Shown here piece after piece: positions 38,186 through 49,554 of a stretch of DNA of 64,000 bases. The notes below the pieces were generated by a model. The model was given only the letters and a program-made list of their open reading frames with translations. It was not told where the DNA came from and ran no database searches. Source of the DNA: Peromyscus leucopus (taxonomy: Eukaryota > Chordata > Mammalia > Rodentia > Cricetidae). Every line of letters begins with the position of its first letter. Within the stretch, counting starts at the first letter, position 1. The position numbers and the translations under genes are program-made. The DNA lies in assembly GCF_004664715.2 (NCBI RefSeq), contig NC_051073.1:66313164-66377163 (forward strand). Direction: 5' to 3'.

Positions 38186-38344
38186 GCACACCACATTGTC
38201 AGCAGTTGAAGGCAAGAGCAGTTTCTTTACCCAGTGGCTAACTTTGCCACAATGAAAGCAAACTCCATAAGGAGTTTCTTCAATGCCCATCATCTTCTCT
38301 GAAGTAAATTGATGCTGCCAGGAGCAGATGTGTCTCATTGTCAT
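38114..38344 (-). pseudogene. Decayed retroviral gag nucleocapsid fragment
   Basis: A 76-codon frame contains CFHCGKVSHWVKK, recognisable as a gag zinc knuckle (CX2CX4HX4C); the final Cys is lost, so the finger is broken. It lies inside the ERVK-like element and in its orientation. No protease or polymerase frame follows. Confidence 0.6.
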
Positions 38345-38606
38345 AAAAAAACCCTAAGTTAACAAAACATTTTAAATGTCATATTCTGTATGTCTTTGAA
38401 GACTATCTATTTAAAATATATCTCTATATGACCTGGAAAGCATACCTAACATATCTACAATTTTGATTGTTATAAATGACTAACCACTAACCTGTTTCCT
38501 GATTATTCTATATAGTTTATAATAATAGCTTGCAAAAACTAGAATTTTACCTTACATTTTAAAATAAACTACATAGGTACAATAACCTTAAATAAGAATA
38601 GAAAAG

Positions 38607-38773
38607 CCCGGCGGTGGTGGCGCACGCCTTTAATCCCAGCACTCGGGAGGCAGAGTCAGGTGGATCTCTGTGAGTTCGAGGCAGCCTGGCTACCAAGTGA
38701 GTCCAGAAAGGCGCAAAGCTACACAGAGAAACCCTGTCTCGAAAAACCAAAAAAAAAAAAAAAAAAAAAAAAC

Positions 38774-38804
<31 letters not shown>

Positions 38805-38820
38805 AAAAAGAAAAAAAAGA
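38607..38820 (+). repeat. B1 SINE with an exceptionally long A tail
   Basis: CCCGGCGGTGGTGGCGCACG through TCTCGAAAAACC, then about 70 bases of nearly pure A. AGAATAGAAA occurs at both sides, the target duplication. The near-consensus body and long tail point to recent insertion. Confidence 0.97.
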
Positions 38821-39517
38821 ATAGAAACATATATACAATATGTTGTAACAAAAATAACCTTAAATTTTTATCAATATACAAAAATCCTTTAAACAAGAGT
38901 AGAAACATATATACAGTGTAACAAAAATAACTTTAAATTTGCATCAATATTCTACATTCCCCTAAATGATAACAAACATCCATAACCCACTAAATAACCC
39001 AAAACCACTCACACCCCCCAACTCTTGGGAATGTGGGTGTAGTTTTCTCCATACGTCTTCCTGCTGTCTGTGGACTAAGTATCTTTAGGATCCCAGAGAG
39101 AAAATTTTGAAATAATGACCAAGTCCTGGGAAGACCAGCAATAACCTTTGTTGATAGCTATCACCTGTCAAGTTTCAGGAGGTCTCACCTGATCAAACCT
39201 GATCCATACTAGCCCTGAAGGAATCCACAGCCTCTCATCTCCTGTGGGAACAAAACTCCAAAAGATTTTTGATTTCCACTTGACAGATATATTTTTTTGA
39301 CTTTTTAAAAGTTAAGTCATTCCTAAAGTATATAGGCTGATTTATTTCAACAGTCCCTCTTTCAATTCCAGGTCTCTTTGCAGCTGTCCTTTGATTTTTA
39401 ACAATCAAAAAATTCAAAATTAACACACTTACATACAGGAACCAGACTCCCTGTGTATTTCCCATTTTATGTGACTTTTTTCTTTTACTCTCTCTTTAAA
39501 GACTGTTATTATTATTA

Positions 39518-39676
39518 TTTTTTTTTTGGTTTTTCGAGACAGGGTTTCTCTGTGTAGCTTTGTGCCTTCCCTGGAGCTCACTTGGTAGTCCAGACTGGCC
39601 TCGAACTCACAGAGATCCGCCTGGCTCTGCCTCCCGAGTGCTGAGATTAAAGGCGTGCACCACCAATGCCCGGCTA
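39518..39676 (-). repeat. B1 SINE, antisense
   Basis: TTTTGGTTTTTCGAGACAGG through GGCGTGCACCACCAATGCCC; preceded by an ATT-triplet run. Lies within the ERVK-like element. Confidence 0.96.
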
Positions 39677-40158
39677 GACTGTTATTTTTATACTATTTCT
39701 TTCTATGACTGTCCATACCCTTATTTTCTTTTTTCTCTTAAGCTTGTGTACGTTGTAAAACACACTGGAACCTGTTTAGAGGTTTTTCCCATCTGGATCT
39801 CTTTTACTGCATATCTTTTAGCCTCTTTTTTGACTGCACGAGCAAACTTTTAAACTGATAAAGCACATCTGGATTCTCTGCCCACTTCTCTGGTTGTTAA
39901 AGCCAAACGTGAAACTCGAGGCTGGTCGGAGGTTTATCTGACCAGGAACTGCATCAACCTTCCTAGAGCTCTAGAATGCCAATGTTTGCACTTAGTTTTT
40001 TGTTCCTACTTAAGGTACTAGCTGCTTAAGGGCTCAGTGAGGGGCAGAAACTGTCTGGCTGAAACTCTTAAAGGAGCCGCATCCCTTTTTTGCTGTTTCT
40101 GTTCAGCTTTCTCAGGCTTTAGATAGATATATGAGAGCCCCAAGTTGGTACGCCAATT

Positions 40159-40642
40159 TGTTGTTATTTGTTTTTTATTCTTTTTTTGGGGGGGGGCGCC
40201 ACCCAGCTCCTAAATAAATTCACACATGGAGGCTTAGTCTTATCTTAAAAATTCCTCGCCTCATCTTGGCTTAGTTTCTTGCCAGCTTTCCTTATTTTAT
40301 TCCAACTACCTTTTTCCTCTGAGCTTTTCCTGTTCTCTTCCATAAATCTTACTCTTATTCCACAGCTTGTTGGTGTGTAGCTAAGTGACTGGTGCCTGAA
40401 CTCTTCTTTCTCTGGCTGCTCCTTCTCTGACCCTAGATATCTCTCTAGCTCAGATTTCTCCCTATATATATATTCTCTCTGCCTGCCAGCCCTGCCTATC
40501 CTTTCTCCTGCCTTGCTATTGGCTGTTCAGTTCTTTATTAGACCATCAGGTGTTTTAGACAGGCACAGTAACACAGCTTCACAGAGTTAAACAAATGCAA
40601 CATAAACAAAAGTAACACACCTTGAAGTAATATTCTACAACA
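40159..40642 (-). repeat. 5' LTR of the ERVK-like element
   Basis: 484 bp on the minus strand, TGTTGT...CAACA. It carries CCTGATGGTCTAATAAAGAA early in U3 and a TATATATA box near 40,467, and ends in a G/C-run, then AAAAACAAATAACAACA. Confidence 0.75.
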
Positions 40643-40811
40643 GTTAGGAACTGAACAGCCCAGCAGTTAAAACTCTCAAGGCATTTACCTTAATGTGCAA
40701 AGCAACACTGTTCAGTTATCCAGTGAGTCAGAGATCTTTAAAAAGAGTAAAGAAACGTTACTGGAAATTTAGACATTTGTGCTTGTCCGTGGGTGTGAAT
40801 TTAAGGTTTTA

Positions 40812-41011
40812 TTAAGTTTTTCTTCTGCAAAGTTCTTCTTGGATGGTATCCAAGGTCCCTGGCATTACGTATTTCCTCTGTGGTTCCCTGGAGAAAGAAG
40901 CATCCGAAGACGCATGCTTTTGCATATCATCATTATCAAACTCCCCCAGGCTCAGGAAAGCATGTTACAACCATCAGCAGACATGTGTAAGTCTCTTCTC
41001 ATCAATATTAC
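40812..41011 (-). pseudogene. Exon-like fragment with decayed reading frame, source unknown
   Basis: After an acceptor-like TTCGTATTTTCAG, the frame reads NIDEKRLTHVC, two stops within 6 codons, then 49 open codons including LGEFDNDDMQKHASSDAS and RKYVMPGTLDTIQEELCRRK before TAA. AATAAA overlaps the stop. The composition looks protein-like and non-repetitive, but I do not recognise the family. It could be a relic last exon, a processed pseudogene end, or chance. Confidence 0.3.
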
Positions 41012-41074
41012 CTGAAAATACGAAAAGTCCCAAAATTGTTAGGATGGCGCCTTTCCTCAAATTAGTCTCTTTAT

Positions 41075-41297
41075 TTGATAAAAGATTTATTTTACTCTTA
41101 TTTATATGCATGCATTTGTGTCCATGTCTGTAGTTCATATGTGCAGTTGCATGAGCAGGGCAGCAGAGGGCAGCAGCTCCCTTAGAGCTGGAGTTGCAGG
41201 CACTTGGGAGCTGCCCGGTGTGGATGCTAGGAACAAATTCAGCTCCTTTACAAGAGTAGCAAGCACTCATAATTATTGAGACATCTCTCCCGCCCTC
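41075..41297 (-). repeat. B2 SINE, antisense
   Basis: AAAAGATTTATTTTACTCTT tail side through GAGACATCTCTCCCGCCC, the reversed B2 head. Confidence 0.8.
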
Positions 41298-41534
41298 ACC
41301 TATGTGTTATAGATCATTATAGGAAGTTGACAAAATATCCGAAAATCTACTTGGAAATGTAAAAGACCAAAATGTTTTGTTGTTGTTGTTGTTGTTTTAA
41401 ATTGAAGCTGGAGCATTTATGACTGCCTGCCCTCAAAACCTACTGCAAAACAGCTGGGAAGGAGACAATGTGGTAGGTCTAAGGATACATCTACCCATGG
41501 ACAAGAATAGAGGATTCGGAAACAGATTTCAAGT

Positions 41535-41945
41535 TGTGTAGTGTAATGGCTAATCTTAACAACCTGACTGGACCGAGAAATACATAGGAGCTGGTCACTC
41601 ACACCTCTGAGCACGTCTGTGTGTTTCCAGATGCAATGAGATCCAAGGGGGCTGGCTGGCCCAGGGAACAGTCTGGCTCTTGGATGGACTCAGAATTTGA
41701 AGAGCCCCTTAGGAAGTGGTGGAGCTGTGGAGGGCGGGGCCTGGTGGGACGTGTAGAATCGCTGCGATTGTGTCCTTGCCCTGCCCCCTTCCTGTCACGG
41801 CTCCACTCTGCTTCCTGTGCACCAGAAGGGAAGTGTCCTGCTCTGTATGCTCCAGCCACCATGCTGTGCTGGTCAAGACCATGGAAATCCTGAGATAAAA
41901 TAAATTTCACATAATTTTGGTAACAGCTAAAAGTAACTGGTTCAT
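41535..41945 (+). repeat. MaLR/ERVL-type LTR, sense
   Basis: GTGTAATGGCTAATCTTAAC, AACCTGACTGGACCGAGAAA, a middle G/C-rich part and GATAAAATAAATTTCACATA, ending AAAAGTAACTGGTTC; the order matches MaLR-like LTRs with a late poly(A) signal. Confidence 0.65.
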
Positions 41946-42059
41946 GACAAAAACACCAAAGCAGTTTAATGGAGAAGGGGATATTTTTTTTCTGAATGAT
42001 TCTGGAATAAATGAAGATCCACATGGAAAAATATACTCCCCCACTACATGCAACATCTA

Positions 42060-42620
42060 GCATACATTTATAACATATACAAAAGTTAGTATGTATACAG
42101 GTCCATTAGAAAAAATAATGGACAGTTTCTACCAGATTAAACATGGGCTCCTCTTGATCAGGCAGTTCTGCTCTTAGGGGTTTATGTAAGAGAAACAAGA
42201 ACATAGGTCCATGAAGAGATGTGAACAAAAATATTCATGAAATTTTATTTACAATGACTTTAAACTGGAACTAAATGTCCATGAACAACAACAAAATGGA
42301 TAACTGGTGTGTAAATAGTGGACTAATATTCAACAGTGAGTGGAGATGTACTATACAGATACATTCAATAACATGATCCAACATGAATGGTCTAACAGAC
42401 ATGCCCAAATCAAAATATGATACACTGTGTGAATCCAATTATACGATGTTCTAGAAGAGGGAAAATTAGTGTGGAGAATAAAAACAAACACACACTGGGA
42501 CATGGTCAGTGGAAATAGTTTTTGTCACGATAAGACACTGAATTACATTTGTCAAAATGTGCAGATAAGGTTTATGCATTTGTGAGTCCTGTATCCAAAG
42601 TACATGGTGTCTTAAGCAAT
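42060..42620 (+). repeat. Ancient L1 3' fragment, sense
   Basis: AACTGGAACTAAATGTCCAT, GAACAACAACAAAATGGATA, ATGATCCAACATGAATGG and GTGAATCCAATTATACGATG reproduce the well-known end of mammalian L1, diverged and without frame. Confidence 0.75.
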
Positions 42621-42819
42621 AGAGACTTAACCTTCAACCTCTGGGTGGAAACTAAGAGCAACAGCAATAGCCTATATTGTTTTGGAAGTCTCTTGGATTT
42701 GACTGACCAACAACTTGAAAAGAGGTTTCTCATGCCTGGTGCTGGGATTTCTGTTAGATGCTCTCTGGCTCTGTGGGTGAGTGCTGGATCTGACCTGAAA
42801 GCCTCGCTGAGGACCAGCT

Positions 42820-43510
42820 GTCCTGGCACCAGGAGGTGCTTTGCAAGCTGTCAACGGGAGGAAGCAATTCCTAGCCCTACCGGTGGTGATTGGTGACCTA
42901 TGAGCCACATTGACGACCAGCCCTGCATGATACACCCGACAGGGGACTGGAGAGATGGCTGAGCGGTTAAGGTGACCTCTTCCAGAGGACCCGGGTTCAA
43001 TTCCCAGGACCCACATGGCAGCTCACAACTGTCTGTAATCCCTGTTCCAGGGGATCTGACATCTTCACACCAATGTACATAAAATAAGTTAAATAAATAT
43101 TAAAAAAAAAAAAAGATACCCCTGACGGGAATGGTGACATTCAAATCTTGGTGATAATTATGGCTCCCTAATTGACTTACAGTCCACACAGCAGGAGGGA
43201 AATCATGCCTGATCCTGGAAACCTAGCCAACTACCTGGAGCTACCAGCACGATTCCTAACTGCATTCTCAATGCTTACCTTATGCTCCCAGGTAAGTGGA
43301 GGCCTCATCCTCCATCAAAGAAGCTTCTCACTGCAGCAGAGAGGACCACAGAAAGCCACAACTGGTCAAAATCGAGAGAATAACTGACATTGAGGAGCCC
43401 AGCTCTACTAGATACATCTACAGTACAACTCCTGCATCCAAGGCACAGGAGAGTTCATTACCTTTTTCTGTTTGTTTCTCTTCTAAGAATGCTGAACAGA
43501 AGGTAGGGCA
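42820..43510 (+). repeat. RMER1-like repeat, interrupted by a B2
   Basis: CCTATGAGCCACATTGACGA, then after the B2 (42,947-43,125) GGAGGGAAATCATGCCTGAT, CCTGGAAACCTAGCCAACTA and TAGATACATCTACAGTACAA. The same family occurs at 57,840-58,780. The name RMER1 is from memory and uncertain. Confidence 0.55.
42947..43125 (+). repeat. B2 SINE, sense
   Basis: GGACTGGAGAGATGGCTGAG, GGGTTCAATTCCCAGGACCC and an A-rich tail after AAATAAATATT. Confidence 0.94.
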
Positions 43511-43549
43511 CTAAACGCTTTGTGAGTGCTGAAGAACTGGCCACAGCGT

Positions 43550-43870
43550 GTATTAGTTTCCTTTTGCTGCTGTAACAAATCATTAATTTTTCATCTGACT
43601 GCTCTGGATGTCAGAAGCAAAAACAAACAAAACAACAACAACAACAACAACAACAACAAAACAAGTCTCGCTGTGATTCAAGACAGGTGTTCGTCATTCT
43701 GGTTTCACACTGAGGCACACACTTTTCTTTGTGACTCACTTGTGTCCTCACAGCCAGCAGTGGCTGGTCATGGTCAATTTCGACATGATTCTTCTCTGTC
43801 TTCCACATATAATAAACCCTGTTGTTAGGTGGAGGCCATAGAGAATCAAGGACGACCTCAAAGATGGGGT
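43550..43870. repeat. Ancient LTR-like relic with a (CAA)n tract
   Basis: GTGTATTAGTTTCCTTTTGC, TGCTGTAACAAATCATTAAT begins like MLT/MER-type LTRs. A (CAA)n run lies at 43,619-43,662. Confidence 0.5.
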
Positions 43871-44004
43871 CCTCATTTTAAGGGTGACGGATCAGCCACC
43901 CGAATCGCCCTTGGCACCCACAGGTCTTGAGATTAGGACTGCAGACCTCTTTCTGAAGTGCATTGTTGTAATTTCTCTCTAAGTATACTGAGGGGGAGAA
44001 AAAG

Positions 44005-44106
<102 letters not shown>

Positions 44107-44489
44107 ATGGGTTCTTTAACATGCCCACATCTGGAAATAGCTGTAGTTTAAGATTACACCCCTCACCTTTGTCCTCTTTGTTTTCTCCTTTTAATGATTT
44201 TTACACCGTGGTCTCTTTTTTGTTTTCCTGCTGTGTTCCGCACCACAGATTTTTACCTTCCAGAGTTGGCATTTTTAAAAGCCTTTTTCTGAGTGGTTCT
44301 TTTAAAAAGGCACTCTTGCACTGTAAATCCTGAATTATTTTTATTATCTGTCTTTACTGCTTTTAGTGTCTTTGTCATGAAGATCAAGCTTCTTTCATTT
44401 TACTGAAGTTGTCAACATATTGTCTAGCTTTTTTTCTTGCTCATATAGTAAATGAATACTTATGTAATAAATTCATAGATATGAACATT

Positions 44490-44872
44490 TGTAGCTGGAA
44501 GTTTTCCTGTGTCCCACCTGGTCCTCCTGCAACTGCTTAGACCCAAATAAGCACATAGAGGTTTATATTATTTTCAAACTATATGATCTAATGGCTCAGA
44601 TTTCTCACTGTCTAGCTCTTGTTTCTTAAATTAACCCATTTCTATAGATCTATACTTTGCCATGTGGCTTGTCGCTTACCGATACTTTACATCTTGCTTC
44701 TTCTGGCGGCAGCTAGCAGTGTCTCCTCAGCTCTGCCTTTCTCCTTCCCCTCTCTCTAGTTGGAATGTCCCGCCTAACCTTACACCATTGGCCAAACAAC
44801 TTTATTTATCAACCAGTCAGAGCAACACATATTCATAGCATACAGAATAACATCCCATAGCAAACATTCTTC
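44490..44872 (-). mobile_element. Solo LTR, ERVK-like, with perfect target duplication
   Basis: 383 bp, TG...CA, flanked by AACATT on both sides (44,484-44,489 and 44,873-44,878). On the minus strand it starts TGCTATGGGATGTTATTC and contains AATAAA and GGCCAATGG. No interior sequence remains. It is related to the LTR at 60,939. Confidence 0.85.
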
Positions 44873-44878
44873 AGACCT

Positions 44879-45665
44879 TGGTAAAACAATGGCTATCATG
44901 ATTGCTGTGATTACTCATTAAGTGGTCTGGTGTGTTGTTACCATTTTGTATTATGTAGCAGTGTATGTATAGATCAATAGCGATAATTTTAATATTGCTA
45001 TCAAGGTCTCATGCCTAGTGCTATTCTTCTATAATTTTGATTATTTTTTTTGTCATTGTTACAAGTTTTATAGTTTTTACAGGGATTTTAGTAATCAGAA
45101 AAACTGGCATTGAAGACTGCTATTTGTTCTCAACTGAAAGAAAAGTTATCTGTGTTGTAAATATTCAAACCAAAGTCCCTTCTCTGTTCTACTAACGACT
45201 GAGGTGGGATAAAACTTTTGAAAGTTAAATATATGTTAATTTATTACATTCCTCCTTTCCTTCCCATATTGGAAAGATACCTAGATTTTATAATTCCTTT
45301 ACTTCTGGGATGTCACCAGCACACGTGTGAGGAATTAGGTGCAGTGGCAGGTTTTTGCAAAGTTGCCTGGAGTATATGCCCCGGGTAAACAAAGATTGGA
45401 GAGGAGAGATTCTTAAGCCAGAAAGAGAATGGTAAGTTCCTTTTTCCACCTACCTTGACATATTTCTGGAATCCTCTGAAAGATTAAGACTCCTAAAGGG
45501 TTCTTTTCACCCAAGCAGAATGTAAAACAGCAAACCCACCAGAGTCACAGAATTGTAAACACTAGAATGTAGCATTTGTGAGATTACCTATGTTGCATTA
45601 CTAAGACCTGCTTTCTGCATGCTTGGTTATTTATTTCTGTTACATGTATACAGTGGAAAAACTAT
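44879..45665. other. Unassigned non-coding stretch
   Basis: About 790 bp of AT-rich sequence with no element or frame I can support. Confidence 0.5.
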
Positions 45666-45667
45666 TG

Positions 45668-46076
45668 TACTGGTTATTTTTTTTATCAACTTGATATAAA
45701 AAACTAATCACCTGGGAAGGGGGAACCTCAGTTGAGGAATTGCTTCTGTCAGATTGGCCCATAGGCATATCTGTGGAGCATTTTCTTAGTTGCTCATTGA
45801 TGTTGGAGGGCCTAGTCTACTGTGGGTGGTGTCATTCCTAGGCAGATGAGCCTGGAGTTAAAAGAGAAGTAGTTGAGCAGGTCAGGAGAAGCAAACCAGT
45901 AAGCAGCGTTCCTTCACCATCTCTGCTCCCGTTTCTGCCTCCAGATCCCTGTTTGAGTTTCCTTAGCCTCACTCCGTGATGGAGTGTCACCTGGAAGTGT
46001 AAGAGGAAATAACCCTCCCTCTCCAATGTTGTTTTTGGTCAGTGTTTTATCACAGCAATTGAAAAGTAATTAGAAC
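45668..46076 (+). repeat. MaLR (ORR1-type) LTR, sense
   Basis: TGGTTATTTTTTTTATCAAC, GGGAACCTCAGTTGAGGAAT, CTGTGGGTGGTGTCATTCCT, AAACCAGTAAGCAGCGTTCC and TTATCACAGCAATTGAAAAG occur in ORR1 order. Confidence 0.75.
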
Positions 46077-47096
46077 AATGATACAATGGTGCCCTACTGT
46101 GTGTTTCCTCCAGCTCCTCATTAAGTGATGTCTTGCTGGTAGCCTTAAACTAGTCGCAGTGACAGTGAATACACCACAGAGGCCAGCACACTACAATCAG
46201 GGCCTGGTTGACCATCGTTGATTATCTCCTCTTAAGAAAGTAACGGGAAAATGGCAGTACAGCAGATTAAATTTAGAAGTGTGTCTTCGCAGCTGTTGCA
46301 TTGCGAATGGCACCCGAATACTGAGATAGTACTTTGTGAGTATGAAAAGTACCACTGTCTTGTTCAATAAAGACATCTTGCTTATATTCATGTAAGTTCT
46401 CCTATTTGTCTGTTTTTTTCTTCTTATTCAATGTTTAGGAAAATATCAAGCAATATTCGTGTCAGATACAAACCGGTAGACTAGTAATGCTCGCAACATC
46501 TTTGTCCAATTAAAGTAATAAAAGTAACTGAGCGTGTACTTAGAGTAAAGTTTACAATGAAGTTATGCATCTATGTAGACTTTTTAGTCGTGGAGCCAGT
46601 GGCTGGGCACGGCCCTGCACTTGTCTCTGAACACATACCGCTGCTTTTCTTCATTGTATTTCCGACATTTCCATCCCTCACAATTTTCACCACTTAGTTA
46701 TTTATCCTGTTCTTGGGTTCTATTTGTTTGGAAGTGTGTACAACTGCCTCTCTCTCTCTTTTATTTTTAGGTCAATCCCATACCTAAACTCACAGACGCA
46801 TCTTATCCTCCAAGGAACTGAAGCCTTCTGTCCTGGATTATAAGCATTTTCCCCTCCACATTTTGGAATGTTTTCTTTGTTCCCCTTTAGACTAAAATAC
46901 ATTCTCTATTTCCTTCCTATTCCCAAACTTAACTCATACAATAAATGAAATATATATTGGCCATGGAGTAACTCTGTCTGGGATTCTCTTTGGCAGCATC
47001 TATCTGAACCAAACTTCTTTCCAGCTTGCCTCCCCTTCCTTACCATGTGTGGGTTCAAGTAATGCAACATAGAGGGACATTGCCCTCCTACTTGAT
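46077..47096. other. Unassigned non-coding stretch
   Basis: About 1 kb without recognised repeats or a credible gene. Short chance frames only. Confidence 0.5.
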
Positions 47097-47299
47097 CAGT
47101 GTTTCTCAACCTGTGGGTCATGACCCCACTGAGAGTCACGCATCAGGTATCCTGCATATCAGATATTTACACTACGATTCACAAGAGTAGCAAAATCATA
47201 GTCATGAAGTAACAATGAAATAATTTTATGGTTGGGGGCCACCACAACATGAGGAACTGTATGAAAGGGTCGCAGCATTAGGAAAGTTGAGAACCACTG
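47097..47299 (+). mobile_element. URR1-like hAT MITE, copy 1
   Basis: Ends are CAGTGTTTCTCAACCTGTGG and GTTGAGAACCACTG, inverted copies of each other. The middle has TTTTATGGTTGGGGGCCACC. Non-autonomous. Confidence 0.85.
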
Positions 47300-47702
47300 G
47301 ACTGGATGCTCATTATCGTGCACCCTTGAAGCCCTCCTTGCCCCCCGCCCCCAATGCTCTTGGTCTTGAATTTCCTGATGGTAGAAGGGTCAAGATGAGT
47401 AGTGGAGGCCCGCCCATCACAGCTCACAATGCCACCAAGAGAGTGTGATCAGCTGCCTCCCAGTTCAGAGACCTGTTGAAGCAGCTGTGGAATCCACATC
47501 TAGAAAAAGGCAAAATGAATATTTCTTCAGTGGTTCATTTACTTGGTGGTATGAGTAGGAGAGGTGATTGAACTTTTTTTGGTTGTAGTCGTTGGTTTGT
47601 CCCCAGTGCTGAAGAATTAATCTGGGATCTGGCCCATGCTAGTGGCTGTTCCTACTCTGAGCTGTACAGTCAAGTCCTCCCAGGAGTTCTAGAGAAGCAG
47701 GC

Positions 47703-48042
47703 TGTCTTAGTTTAGGTTTCTATTCCTGTGAAGAGACACCATGATCACAGCAACTCTTATAAATGAAAACATTGAATTGGGGTGGCTTGTTTACAATTTC
47801 AGAGGTTCAGTCCATTATCATCATGGCAGGGAGCATGGGATTGTGCAGGCAGACATGGTACTGGAGAAGTAGCTGAGGGCCCAAACTTCTGCAGGCAACA
47901 GGAAGTCAACTGAGACACTGGGTGGTATCCTGAGCATAGGAAACCTTAAAGCCCACCCCCACAGTGACACACTTCCTCCAACAAGGTCACACCCACTCCA
48001 ACAAAGCCACACCTCCTAATAGTGCCACTCCCTAGGAGACTA
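47703..48042 (-). repeat. Rodent interspersed repeat, LTR-like (copy B)
   Basis: CTGTCTTAGTTTAGGTTTCT through CTCCTAATAGTGCCACTCCC; same family as 36,055-36,418. Confidence 0.65.
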
Positions 48043-48072
48043 CATTTTTTTTTCCTTAAAAAGTAATTATTG

Positions 48073-48231
48073 TGCTGGGGTGGTGGTGGCACATGCCTTT
48101 AATCCCAGCACTTGGGAGGCAAAGGCAGGTGGATCTCTTGTGAGTTTGAGGCCAGCCTGGGCCACAAGAGTGAGTTCCAGGACAGGTGCAAAGCTACACA
48201 GAGAAACCCTGTCTTGAAAAACCAAAAAAAG
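48073..48231 (+). repeat. B1 SINE, sense
   Basis: GTGCTGGGGTGGTGGTGGCA through GAAACCCTGTCTTGAAAAAC. Confidence 0.95.
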
Positions 48232-48270
48232 TAATTATTATTATTGTTGTTGTTGTTGTGTGCTTATATA

Positions 48271-48271
<1 letters not shown>

Positions 48272-48317
<46 letters not shown>

Positions 48318-48328
48318 CACGCGCGCGC
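48272..48328. repeat. (GT)n tract ending in GC/CA alternation
   Basis: About 20 GT units run into GTGCGCGCACACGCGCGCGC, so purine and pyrimidine alternate throughout. Confidence 0.97.
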
Positions 48329-48943
48329 TCAGTTCACTAGGGTTGTGAGGCAAGCACATTTGCCCCCTAAGGCCTCTCACTGGCTCATTTCTTTACAGAG
48401 TCATGCCATGCCTTCCTTTGGGCCTCCTGCTGGAGAAGTCTTAAATAAAGCCTTTTAAATGATATCCTCTCGTTTACAGATGTGAGAGGGACAGCTCCAT
48501 ATCACACATCTGTGAACATTAAATACCTCATACCTTGTTTGTGATACATAGTAGTGACCATGCTTTGTCACAGCTGTTTTAGTATTGCCGTTTAGAATGC
48601 TTCCCTTCCAGATGATGGCTGAGAAGATAATAAGAAAAAAGTGCCTGGCACTGTAACAGTAGCAGAACTGTGCCATTTTCTGGGATTTTGTTGGTTTATC
48701 CTTTTTAAAATGGGTTATCCTCAGTGTTTTTGGAATGACGGAAGAACCTGGAAAAGGGAGTGCTGCTGTTGGTACATAGCTTACTGCTACGACTCGCCTT
48801 TTAAATACACATAGAATATTACATATGCATATAATTTTAATTTTTGGAAAATTTAGTTGTAATGTAAACCTTGGAAAAAAGTATCTCTCTTTCCCGTGTT
48901 GAACTAACACTGCACAGAAATTAAGAGTTATATAAGTCTAGAA

Positions 48944-49163
48944 CAGTGGTTCTCAACCTGTGGATCACAACTCCCAGGGGTCCAACGACCCTTTCACAGG
49001 GGTCAAATATCAGATATCCTGCATCAGATATTTACATTATGATTCACAACAGCAGCAAAAATTAGTTATGAAAAAGCAATGCTAATAATTCTATGATTGG
49101 GGGCCAGCACAACATGAAGAACTGTATTAAAGGATGGTAGCATTAGGAAGGTGAGAACCGCTG
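48944..49163 (+). mobile_element. URR1-like hAT MITE, copy 2
   Basis: CAGTGGTTCTCAACCTGTGG at the left and GGTGAGAACCGCTG at the right form inverted ends; CTATGATTGGGGGCCAGCAC in the middle. Confidence 0.88.
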
Positions 49164-49554
49164 GTTTAGAACATTAATGTATTCTCCGTCCCCCCATTTT
49201 TACAAGAGTAGCACACTGCATTAAATAGTAAGGCCTTATCTATGTGGGTTTGGGTACTGAAACCAATAAAGTATTCTCTAAATAATAAAGAAAAGAAAGT
49301 CCAAATGTCATAAGACATATCTTTCCTATTCACAGATTGTGTAGAAATTTCGGAGTAGAGATTTTTCAGGACAGATACACAATCAACATCAAGATTTCAG
49401 ACATTATCATTACACTGCTCTGTGGGGCTATGGCATCCCACCGGCAAAATCCCTTTTGTGTGTCGTCTGCTTTCTTTAGAGGCCACGCATGAAAGTAGTG
49501 TTGGCTCGTGGGAACAAAATGCAGTATGGTCCCTCCTGGAAGGCCACAGGCTCC

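Larger units (their letters stand above)
37147..40642 (-). mobile_element. Degraded ERVK-like element with two unlike LTRs
   Basis: On the minus strand it begins TGTTGTAGAATATTAC at 40,642 and ends at 37,147. The flanks are GTTAGG (40,643-40,648) and CTTAGG (37,141-37,146), a 6-bp target duplication with one change. A primer-site-like sequence ending CCAACTTGGGG (40,138-40,156) follows the 5' LTR and loosely matches tRNA-Lys1,2. A polypurine run AAAAAGGGAAAAA precedes the 3' LTR. The interior, about 2.5 kb, holds two later B1s and only a short decayed gag trace, with no pol or env. The LTRs agree only over about the first 40 bases. Confidence 0.75.

Noticed and set aside
41599..42063. 154-codon minus-strand frame
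   Set aside because: It is antisense translation of a MaLR-type LTR plus flanking sequence.
48455..48910. 151-codon minus-strand frame
   Set aside because: No domain, no splice or promoter support, and isoleucine/phenylalanine-rich composition as expected from AT-rich non-coding DNA.
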